A stretch of 64,000 bases of DNA from NCBI GenBank assembly GCA_046290815.1, contig JBKBUF010000024.1, forward strand, positions 16,023 to 80,022, given 5' to 3'. The stretch is from JBKBUF01 sp046290815. Its GTDB lineage: Bacteria; Bacteroidota; Bacteroidia; Cytophagales; Cytophagaceae. This document shows, in pieces, positions 20,290 to 28,144 of this stretch (its first letter is position 1; each line of letters starts with the position of its first letter). Position numbers and translations under genes: made by a program. The notes under the pieces are model-generated. The model was not told the origin of the DNA, ran no database searches, and saw only the letters and a list, made by a program, of their open reading frames with translations.

Positions 20290-21294
20290 TTATTGAGTAA
20301 TCACGTTGAAATCTCCAACGCTAAGGTCGGCAGACTTCCTTTCGTAAACAGCAGAGTTTCCGATCATTGAATTAGAAACGACAGCATTTTTTACAACGGC
20401 CTTTTCCTGTACTATAGATTTCTTAATCACAGAATCGCTTACTTTGGTTCCATTACCAATTGAAACGTATGGCCCTAATACTGTATTGCTTATTTCTGCG
20501 TTTTCTCCGACATATACCGGTGGTATTATAATAGAATTGGTGATTTTAGCAGATTTGGCAACAAGTTCCTGATCTCTGATATAGTCCAGATATCTTTCAT
20601 TGGTTTGAACTGTAGAATCCTTGTTTCCGCAATCCAGCCATTCCGTTACCTTGCCCGTTTTAAATTTAGTGCCTTTGTTTTTCATATTATCAAGGGCGTT
20701 GGTAAGCTGAAATTCACCTTTATCTTTGATATTGTTATCTATAAGGTATTGTAATTCCTTGCTTAGGTAGGCACCATCTTTGAAATAGTAAATTCCAATA
20801 ATAGCAAGGTCAGAAATGAAAGTTTCAGGTTTTTCAACAAAGGAAGTAATTTCGCCATTGTTGTTAAGGGTTACAACACCGAAAGGCTTAGGGTCTTCTA
20901 CTTTTTGTACCCAAATGATACCTTCGGCGGAGGTGTCCAACTTGAAGTCTGCTTTGAAAAGAGTATCTGCAAAAGCAACCACCATTTCACCCTGCAAAGA
21001 AGGTTTAGCGCACAATATCGCATGCGCAGTGCCTAAAGCTTCTTCCTGGTAATAAATACTACCTTTGGCTCCCACAGAAGCGGCAATATCCATAAGTTTT
21101 TTTTCAACCTCTTTTCCGAAATGGCCAATTATGAATGCCACTTCATCCACTTTGGCATTACACACTTTGGCAATATCCTCTACCAGTCTTTGGACAATCG
21201 GTTTTCCTGCTATAGGAATAAGAGGTTTAGGAACAGTTAAGGTATGTGGGCGCATTCTTTTGCCCATCCCCGCCATTGGAATAATGATCTTCAT
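20290..21294 (-). CDS. Sugar-1-phosphate nucleotidyltransferase with left-handed beta-helix
   Basis: 334 aa. The N-terminal nucleotidyltransferase domain has the GMGKRMRPHTLTVPKPLIPIAGKPI signature, ALGTAHAI, and EWLDCGN. The C-terminus from about residue 250 is a hexapeptide-repeat beta-helix (NSIIIPPVYVGENAEISNTVLGPYVSIGNG). This layout fits glucose-1-phosphate thymidylyl/uridylyltransferase-like enzymes that make NDP-sugars for surface polysaccharide. The exact substrate is not clear. It sits two bases from the TPR gene and upstream lies dut. Confidence 0.88.
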   Translation of the reverse strand: MKIIIPMAGMGKRMRPHTLTVPKPLIPIAGKPIVQRLVEDIAKVCNAKVDEVAFIIGHFGKEVEKKLMDIAASVGAKGSIYYQEEALGTAHAILCAKPSLQGEMVVAFADTLFKADFKLDTSAEGIIWVQKVEDPKPFGVVTLNNNGEITSFVEKPETFISDLAIIGIYYFKDGAYLSKELQYLIDNNIKDKGEFQLTNALDNMKNKGTKFKTGKVTEWLDCGNKDSTVQTNERYLDYIRDQELVAKSAKITNSIIIPPVYVGENAEISNTVLGPYVSIGNGTKVSDSVIKKSIVQEKAVVKNAVVSNSMIGNSAVYERKSADLSVGDFNVITQ

Positions 21295-21370
21295 AAATAA
21301 ATGCTGTTAATTAAGGTTAAAGGTTGTATTTATACGGATTATAAATCAAAATGATTTAAAGAAAATTTGC

Positions 21371-21805
21371 CTATTTCACTCCGGTGCTTCCGAAGCCTCC
21401 AGCAGCCCTTTCTGAATTGGCCAATTCCTTAACTGAAATCCAATTAATTTGTTCGTGTTTTGCAATTACCATCTGGGCGATTCTTTCACCGTCATTTATA
21501 ATAAATTCTTCCTGTGAAAGGTTGATCAATAATACCTTTATTTCTCCCCTGTAATCTGCGTCTATCGTGCCTGGGCTGTTTAATACCGTAATCCCGTTTT
21601 TGAATGCCAACCCGCTCCTGGGTCTTATCTGAGCTTCGAATCCTTGAGGAAGCTCCATATAGAGTCCGGTAGGTACAAGTGTTCTTTGTAAAGGTTTAAG
21701 AACAATAGGATCCTTAAGGTCTGCACGCAAATCCATTCCGGCTGAACTTTGCGTTTGGTAGGCAGGTAAAGGATGTTTAGATTGGTTTACAACTCTTACT
21801 TCCAT
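21371..21805 (-). CDS. dut: dUTP diphosphatase
   Basis: About 144 aa when started at MEVRVVNQSKHPLPAY; seven more residues are open upstream. All five trimeric dUTPase motifs are present: AGMDLRAD, PRSGLAFKNGI, GTIDADYRGEIKVLLINL, ERIAQMVIA and the C-terminal RAAGGFGSTG. The enzyme cleaves dUTP to dUMP, which keeps uracil out of DNA and feeds dTMP synthesis. It lies between the nucleotidyltransferase and flippase genes on the same strand. Confidence 0.96.
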   Translation of the reverse strand: MEVRVVNQSKHPLPAYQTQSSAGMDLRADLKDPIVLKPLQRTLVPTGLYMELPQGFEAQIRPRSGLAFKNGITVLNSPGTIDADYRGEIKVLLINLSQEEFIINDGERIAQMVIAKHEQINWISVKELANSERAAGGFGSTGVK

Positions 21806-21877
21806 AAATCCAACAAAATAAGGCATTTACCAGGGTTTTACCCTCATTTTTTAGTTTGCCGGGTAAAAATACAAAAA

Positions 21878-23377
21878 TTATGATGCTTTAAAATTGAATT
21901 CTTTTTTTTCCTTTAAAAAAACAATAAGTATGAATAGAATAATGAGGCAAAATTGATATGCATAGGATAGAAGTGTCCCTTCTCCGAATGGATAGAGCAG
22001 GGCAGCAATAGATAATAGCACAACAGTTGATATATAAAAGAAAGCAGAGCCCAGTTTGTAAGGTATAGGATAATATTTTTTTCCCCAGTAATAGCTGAGG
22101 GCAGACATGAAAAAATAACATATCAGGGTGGTTGCAGCGCTGCCCATGTACCCGAAATAGGGAATAAGCAGTAAATTGAAAATAATGGTAATAAATGCTC
22201 CTGCAATGCTAATTATTGTACCTAAATGTGTTTTGTCAGTCAATTTATACCACATGGATAGGTTGTAGTATATCCCGAGGAAAAGGTTGGCCATTAGTAA
22301 GACAGGTACAACAAGAATTGCTTCCCTGAAAATTTCCTTTCTTAGTATTAATTTAAAAATGGAGAGGTTAGCACTTACACCCAGATATATAAAGCAACAG
22401 GCGATGACAAACCATTTCATAACCCTTGCAAAAAGCTCCGGAGCTTTTTTGTCTGATGCACGAGAAAAAAAGAAAGGGTCTGCGGCGTATCTGAATGCCT
22501 GGACTCCTAAGGACATAAACATGGATAATTTATAGCATGCTCCAAAAATACCTAGAGCTTCCAGGTTGCTCCTGTCTGTATAATATCCTTCGGGCAGCCA
22601 GTGTTTTAACATTACCCGGCTTAACATTTCATCAATCATGCCAGCCAATCCTATGAACATCATGGGAATAGAATAAGGTATCATCCGTTTTATTTCGTCT
22701 GTAAATGAAAACTTAAACCCTCTGAAAGAGCTAAATAAAAAAGGTAGTGTTACCAGGCTTGCAATAAAGTTGGAGATTAGAATATACTCGACATTTCTCT
22801 CCGGATTATATATGTATGAAACAATGTCTGTGAATTCCGGAAAAATCTTTCCCAGATAGACTTTTCTGCAAAAGATAAGAAAAAACAGGTTGAAGCCAAT
22901 GTTTACCGAGATGTTGAATAGTTTTGCAAAGGCAAATTTCCCGGCTTTATTTTCCAGACGTAACCTTGCAAAGGGGATATTGGCAATTGCATCAAGTGCA
23001 AGTATAAGTGCAAGCCATATGATGTAATTTTCATTTCCTCTATATTTAAGAATGTCTGCAATTGGTTTTGAAAATAGTATAATGATTCCCGAGAAAAGAA
23101 ATGAGGTGATCAGGATGGAACTAAGGGTATTGTTAAACGTTACTTCTTTATGAATTCCTTCTTTGTTTGAAAAACGGAAATACGCTGTCTCCAGTCCGAA
23201 TAAATAGATAACATTCAAAAAAGCCACAATGGCGTATAGCTCCGTCATTGCTCCGAACTCTTCTGCAAATAAAACGGAAGTATAAAAAGGTACTAATAAA
23301 AAATTTAATGTCCTGCCAATGATACTGCTTAAACCATATAAGGCAGTTTGTCCGGCAAGCTTTTTTAGCATTGACAT
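21878..23377 (-). CDS. Wzx-type polysaccharide/lipid flippase
   Basis: 499 aa with 12-14 predicted membrane helices and the MOP-superfamily start LAGQTALYGLSSIIGRTLNFLLVPFYT. Such proteins flip lipid-linked sugar units across the inner membrane. No glycosyltransferase cluster is in view, so the substrate is unknown. The start may be MSMLKK or the inner MLKK. It lies between dut and the enoyl-CoA hydratase gene. Confidence 0.88.
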   Translation of the reverse strand: MSMLKKLAGQTALYGLSSIIGRTLNFLLVPFYTSVLFAEEFGAMTELYAIVAFLNVIYLFGLETAYFRFSNKEGIHKEVTFNNTLSSILITSFLFSGIIILFSKPIADILKYRGNENYIIWLALILALDAIANIPFARLRLENKAGKFAFAKLFNISVNIGFNLFFLIFCRKVYLGKIFPEFTDIVSYIYNPERNVEYILISNFIASLVTLPFLFSSFRGFKFSFTDEIKRMIPYSIPMMFIGLAGMIDEMLSRVMLKHWLPEGYYTDRSNLEALGIFGACYKLSMFMSLGVQAFRYAADPFFFSRASDKKAPELFARVMKWFVIACCFIYLGVSANLSIFKLILRKEIFREAILVVPVLLMANLFLGIYYNLSMWYKLTDKTHLGTIISIAGAFITIIFNLLLIPYFGYMGSAATTLICYFFMSALSYYWGKKYYPIPYKLGSAFFYISTVVLLSIAALLYPFGEGTLLSYAYQFCLIILFILIVFLKEKKEFNFKAS

Positions 23378-23398
23378 GCGGAAATCTGGTGTTAAAAA

Positions 23399-24181
23399 TT
23401 ACGAAGCATTAAATTCGGGTTTTCTTTTTTCAAGGAAGGCAGTGGTTCCTTCTTTGAAGTCATCAGTCTTGCAACAAATTCCAAAAGAATTTGCTTCAGT
23501 TTGAAATCCGTTTTCTTCCTTGGCGAAAGCAGCATTTACACATTCCACCACCTGTGCTATAGCAATCGGAGCTTTCTGTTTTATTTTATTTAAAAGTTCA
23601 AGACATCTTGGCATCAAGCCATCTTTGTCGGTTACATGATTTACCAATCCTATACGGTGAGCTTCCTCGGCAGTTATCATTTCCCCGGTCATGATCATTT
23701 CAAAAGCCCTTCCTTTTCCAACCAACAATGGGAGTCTTTGGGTGCCTCCATAGCCAGGCAATATTCCAAGAGAAACTTCCGGTAAACCGAATTTTGCATT
23801 GTCACTTGCTATTCTGATATGACATGCCAATGCAAGTTCACAGCCGCCACCAAGAGCAAAACCGTTTACAGCTGCTATAACAGGTTTTGGACATTTTTCA
23901 ATCATGTCGAATATTTCCTGACCCTGTTCAGCAAATTTCCTGGCATTTACATCTGATAGTTCAGAGATTTCTTTTATGTCTGCACCTGCCACAAATGCTT
24001 TTTCTCCTGCCCCCGTAATGATAAGACCTTTGATTTCGTCATTGTCGTAGACCTGCTGAACAGCATCTTTTATTTCCAGAAGTGTCTCTTGGTTTAATGC
24101 ATTCAGTTTTTCCAGCCTGTTGATAGTTATCAGTAAGATATTATCGTTGACAGACAAGGCAAGATTATTGTAATCAGTCAT
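23399..24181 (-). CDS. Enoyl-CoA hydratase/isomerase family protein
   Basis: 260 aa with the crotonase fold. The oxyanion-hole segments are AGADIKEIS and NGFALGGGCELALACHIRIAS. The two acid/base Glu positions fall near LPEVSLGILPGYGGTQRLP, which is typical for hydratases acting on short-chain enoyl-CoA in fatty-acid or amino-acid breakdown. No other beta-oxidation gene is adjacent. Confidence 0.93.
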   Translation of the reverse strand: MTDYNNLALSVNDNILLITINRLEKLNALNQETLLEIKDAVQQVYDNDEIKGLIITGAGEKAFVAGADIKEISELSDVNARKFAEQGQEIFDMIEKCPKPVIAAVNGFALGGGCELALACHIRIASDNAKFGLPEVSLGILPGYGGTQRLPLLVGKGRAFEMIMTGEMITAEEAHRIGLVNHVTDKDGLMPRCLELLNKIKQKAPIAIAQVVECVNAAFAKEENGFQTEANSFGICCKTDDFKEGTTAFLEKRKPEFNAS

Positions 24182-24291
24182 ATAATAGTTGTATGCTCAA
24201 AACAATATTACTAAAAAAAACTTCAAATTGTTATTAAATAGACTAAAAGGGCTTATTAGCTCAAGCTTATTATATTTTTTGTACTATGAAG

Positions 24292-25179
24292 TTATTTTTT
24301 GCTGGCTTTAAAAAGTATTTCTTTTTCCCTTTTACTCAGGCTTTGATATCCGGATCTGGAGATTTTGTCAAGTATGGCATCAATAACTTTCTGGTCAGGC
24401 TCTTCCTCAGAAAAATTTTTTATCTGGTCTTCATTCCTATAGGAGACTTTAAGTTTTCTTCTTGAAAAAAGCTTTGAAAAGAAATTGTTAGTTTTGCTGA
24501 TTGGTTTTCCAAGATCTGTTCCTGATTTAAGTTGTTTGATAAAAATGTAACCTAGTAAAGCACCACCGAGATGTGCAACATTTCCTCCTGCATTGGATCC
24601 TACAGAACCAATAAATGAAAGAAGAATGAAGAATGCCGCAATGTAAACAATTCTTACAGGCCCAAGAAACACCAAATAGAATGAATAATGAGGAAGTAAG
24701 GTTGCTGCGGCCACGACTACTGCATAAACACTGGCAGAAGCCCCTACCATAATGGTTGCAGGTGCTCTTTGAACGAAGAAAGGTACCAGGTTAAACAAAA
24801 GCAAATAAATAATGGCTCCTGCAAGCCCTCCAAGAATGTAGAGGTTCACCAATCTTCTGTTTCCTAAATATTCAGTTATAAGTCTGCCAAACCAGTAAAG
24901 CCCAAGCATATTAAACAAAATATGAAAAGGCAAAGGAATTTCATGTGTGAAGAAATAGGTGAACATTGTCCATGGCTTTCTCAGGAAGTCCATGAAAACA
25001 GCAGGTATGGCTTGCTGAACGTAAATTAAATTAAAATAAGATTCATTCTGTAGCACACCTTTAGAGAAAACCCAGATAATTATATCCGCAAGGTATACTG
25101 CGACATTGATCAGAATAATTTTGATGAGCCCGTTTTCGGGTTTTCTGAATTCGTTTTTAAAGTCTTCTACAAGATTCAT
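24292..25179 (-). CDS. Rhomboid-family intramembrane serine protease with C-terminal extension
   Basis: 295 aa. Six membrane helices fill about residues 20-215. The catalytic Ser lies in MVGASASVYAV and the His in NVAHLGGALLGY; HEIPLPFHILFNMLGLYWFG supplies the loop and helix-2 Asn. The cytoplasmic tail (about 80 residues) ends in a rhomboid-associated stretch (KVIDAILDKISRSGYQSLSKREKEILFKASKK) common in Bacteroidota. It sits one base from the second rhomboid gene, so the two are cotranscribed. Substrates unknown. Confidence 0.93.
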   Translation of the reverse strand: MNLVEDFKNEFRKPENGLIKIILINVAVYLADIIIWVFSKGVLQNESYFNLIYVQQAIPAVFMDFLRKPWTMFTYFFTHEIPLPFHILFNMLGLYWFGRLITEYLGNRRLVNLYILGGLAGAIIYLLLFNLVPFFVQRAPATIMVGASASVYAVVVAAATLLPHYSFYLVFLGPVRIVYIAAFFILLSFIGSVGSNAGGNVAHLGGALLGYIFIKQLKSGTDLGKPISKTNNFFSKLFSRRKLKVSYRNEDQIKNFSEEEPDQKVIDAILDKISRSGYQSLSKREKEILFKASKK

Positions 25180-25180
25180 A

Positions 25181-25975
25181 TTAATAAAAACGATCGTTTT
25201 TAGTCCGCCAATATTTTATTACCAGGAAAGCACAAACCATACCACCCAAATGTGCAAAGTGTGCAATATTATCTCCCGGCACCTTCCTTACTCCGGCAAA
25301 CAATGCAACAATTGCCAAAATGGCCACCATGTATTTTGCTTTTATCGGAATAGGTGGAAAAATGAGCATGAGTACCGTATTTGGAAATAACATTCCGAAA
25401 CCCATTAATACTCCGTAAATAGCTCCGGAAGCACCTACCATTGGTCCATTCAAAACCGCATTATAGATTTGAATCACAACATTTTCTGCTGCATCAATCA
25501 AGTTTGGATTGTCAGGTTGGGATTCAAATTGATATTCCAATTGTTGTGGAACACCATAAAGGTAAGGCTCAGGTGAAAATTGTCTTACAAAATTTATATA
25601 GGTTGAAGGAGATGGATCATTCAAAAACATCAGTTTAGCTTCTTCAAGCTGTCTTATTTCATAATAATTTACTCCCATGTAGATCAACGCTGCGCCAAAA
25701 CCGCAAATCAGATAGAAAGCAAGAAACCTGTTAGGCCCCCACACCCTCTCCAGCATTGGTCCAAACATAAAAAGGACAAACATATTAAAAAATAAATGCA
25801 TAAAATCTGCATGCATGAACATGTGTGTAAGCAGCTGCCATGGCATGAATGTAGGCGCATAAAAATTTCTCAATGCAAACATGCTAAGGTCAAGGTTCAG
25901 AAAAGTCTGAATAAACAATACAGCAGCATTGATTATGATAAGATATTTAACAACAGGTGTAATCTGAAATCTCAT
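25181..25975 (-). CDS. Rhomboid-family intramembrane serine protease
   Basis: 264 aa with six helices. The catalytic Ser is in MVGASGAIYGVLMGFG and the His in IAHFAHLGGMVCAF; HADFMHLFFNMFVLFMFGPMLE supplies the helix-2 motif. A long loop of about 60 residues (residues 110-170) lies between helices and probably faces the periplasm. It is directly followed by the other rhomboid gene and preceded by mutL, all on the minus strand. Confidence 0.94.
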   Translation of the reverse strand: MRFQITPVVKYLIIINAAVLFIQTFLNLDLSMFALRNFYAPTFMPWQLLTHMFMHADFMHLFFNMFVLFMFGPMLERVWGPNRFLAFYLICGFGAALIYMGVNYYEIRQLEEAKLMFLNDPSPSTYINFVRQFSPEPYLYGVPQQLEYQFESQPDNPNLIDAAENVVIQIYNAVLNGPMVGASGAIYGVLMGFGMLFPNTVLMLIFPPIPIKAKYMVAILAIVALFAGVRKVPGDNIAHFAHLGGMVCAFLVIKYWRTKNDRFY

Positions 25976-25980
25976 TCCTT

Positions 25981-27819
25981 TCAGGGTTTATTAAAAAATT
26001 TCTCTACTCTGGCCATATCAACGATAACAATAGTCAGGTTGCCATTGGGCGCATAGTTTGGTGTCTTGCAGGCAAACAGCTGGTCAATTAAAGTGTTCAT
26101 TTCCATAAGTGATAATTTGGTCCCTGGCTTTATGGATGCTTTTCTGGCGAGTGATCGGGCAAGATTTTCTTTTTTGTCCAATTTCAGCTCCGACATGTTT
26201 ACTTTGTATTGCTCAATTAATCCTTCAAAAAGTGCCTTTTCACTTCCGCCTTGTACATCGGCAGGAATACCATTTACGACTATTGTGTTTTTTCCAAACA
26301 GATTAAAGACAAAACCTAAGGCTTTTATTTCGTCTTCCAACTCCATTACCAGTGCAAAGTCAGCCGGGTTTAATTCTATACTTTGCGGAAAAAGAAACTG
26401 CTGTGAAGCTCCGAATTTGTTGTTCAGCAGTTGCAGGTATTTCTCATAAAGTATTCTTTCATGAGCAGCATGCTGATCAACAATAAGCATGCCTGATTTT
26501 ACCTGAGTAACAATATACTTTTGATGCAGTTGAAACGTGCTTTGGCTTTCGTTGTATAGCAAGTCTTTTTTTAGATTAAGGTTTTCCGATTTATTTTGAA
26601 AATTCACAGCACTTTCCAGTCTGATTGTCTCCATTCCTGAAGCTTGAACGGATCTGTCTGCATCAATGTTTTTTTCAAAATTCTGGTAAAGACTCATCCA
26701 ATCTTTGTCTCCCTCATCTTTTTTGGTAAAACTTTGCGAAGGATAATTCTCGGCTTTCCATGAAGGCTTTTCAGGGTTTCCGATTCCTGCAAAATTTACA
26801 TTAAGATCAAAGTCAAGCGAAGGAGTTATATTATGTGTTCCCAATGCTTTCTTTACAGCGGCCCTGATAATTGCATACATGGTTTTTTCGTCATCAAACT
26901 TTATCTCCGTTTTAGTCGGATGCACATTGATATCAATATGCTTAGGGTCTATTTCTATAAACAATACATAGAAAGGATATGATTCTTCAGATATCAGCTG
27001 CTCAAATGCATTCATCACTGCATGGTGAAGATAGTTGTTCCTTATGTACCTTTTGTTTACAAAGAAAAACTGCTCTCCTCTGGTTTTCTTGCTGAACTCC
27101 GGTTTGCCGATATAGCCGGAAATTTTTATCTGATCTGTTTCTTCATTACAAGGAATGAGTTGCTCTTTGTAGGCAGCCCCGAATAAAGAAACAATCCGAC
27201 GACTGAGCTTTTCTGACGGAAGATTGTATGTTTCCAGGTCATTTTGATAAAGTGATAAGGCGATCCCGGGATATGCAAGAGCTACTCTCAGGAATTCGTC
27301 CAGAATATGCCTTAATTCAACAGGATTAGACTTAAGGAAATTTCTTCTGGCCGGAACATTATAAAATAAATTTTTAACACTGATGGAAGTGCCGTCAGGA
27401 CTAGCGGTGAACTCCTGAGTTTTAATTTCAGAACCTTCAATTTTGATGAGGGTGCCAAGTTCATCTTCAGATCTTTTGGTTTTAAGTTCAACCTGGGCTA
27501 CAGCTGCAATGGAAGCGAGCGCTTCTCCGCGAAATCCGAAGGTGCGTATGGCAAAAAGATCTTCAGGGTTAGAAATTTTAGATGTTGCATGCCTTTCAAA
27601 GGACATGCGGGCATCAGTCGGAGACATGCCTTTGCCGTCATCTATTACCTGGATCAGTGTTTTACCAGCCTCTTTAACAATTAGTTGTATGGATTTGCTA
27701 TTTGCGTCTACCGAATTTTCCAACAACTCTTTTACAACTGACGCAGGCCTCTGAACTACTTCTCCTGCAGCAATCTGATTGGCTAAATAGTCGGGTAACA
27801 ATCGAATTATGTCTGACAT
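25981..27819 (-). CDS. mutL: DNA mismatch repair protein MutL, endonuclease-type
   Basis: 612 aa. The N-terminal GHKL ATPase motifs are ELLENSVDAN, DDGKGM and TFGFRGEALASI. A variable linker follows (about residues 330-420). The C-terminal domain has DQHA(x2)E(x4)E (DQHAAHERILYE), the metal-binding motif of MutL proteins with strand-nicking activity, as expected for a bacterium without MutH. It works with MutS to nick and guide removal of the mismatched strand. It diverges from the GH3 gene across a 325-base region. Confidence 0.96.
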   Translation of the reverse strand: MSDIIRLLPDYLANQIAAGEVVQRPASVVKELLENSVDANSKSIQLIVKEAGKTLIQVIDDGKGMSPTDARMSFERHATSKISNPEDLFAIRTFGFRGEALASIAAVAQVELKTKRSEDELGTLIKIEGSEIKTQEFTASPDGTSISVKNLFYNVPARRNFLKSNPVELRHILDEFLRVALAYPGIALSLYQNDLETYNLPSEKLSRRIVSLFGAAYKEQLIPCNEETDQIKISGYIGKPEFSKKTRGEQFFFVNKRYIRNNYLHHAVMNAFEQLISEESYPFYVLFIEIDPKHIDINVHPTKTEIKFDDEKTMYAIIRAAVKKALGTHNITPSLDFDLNVNFAGIGNPEKPSWKAENYPSQSFTKKDEGDKDWMSLYQNFEKNIDADRSVQASGMETIRLESAVNFQNKSENLNLKKDLLYNESQSTFQLHQKYIVTQVKSGMLIVDQHAAHERILYEKYLQLLNNKFGASQQFLFPQSIELNPADFALVMELEDEIKALGFVFNLFGKNTIVVNGIPADVQGGSEKALFEGLIEQYKVNMSELKLDKKENLARSLARKASIKPGTKLSLMEMNTLIDQLFACKTPNYAPNGNLTIVIVDMARVEKFFNKP

Positions 27820-28144
27820 TAACTAAAATGAATGAAAACTAAAAATATATTGTTCAACACTAAAATGATTTTCTAAGGAAAAAGTTATCCTTTCAGGTCT
27901 ATCGCAGTAAATTAGTCTGAGAATAAGTAATTTTTGTAACCATTTATAGCTGATAATTGCCAATAATAACAAACAACTGGCTTATATTTGGAATTATTTA
28001 CAAAATAGGCCAATTATTCATAATTAAGAATACAAAATTAAAATATTTTAAGGTACAGTATTTTTCTGCTTTGAGCATAATTATTGCTACTGTCAGAAGG
28101 TTAAGGTGATATAATAAATTTTTAATCTGAAGAAATATTAAATA
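27820..28144 (+). promoter_or_regulatory. Divergent promoter region between mutL and the GH3 gene
   Basis: 325 bases of AT-rich DNA with no ORF. A TATATTTG box at 27983-27990 fits the Bacteroidota -7 consensus TAnnTTTG and points toward the GH3-beta-lactamase gene, leaving a leader of about 150 bases. A good -33 TTG at 19-21 bases is not obvious. The mutL promoter must lie near the left end. Promoter call is from the -7 box only. Confidence 0.45.
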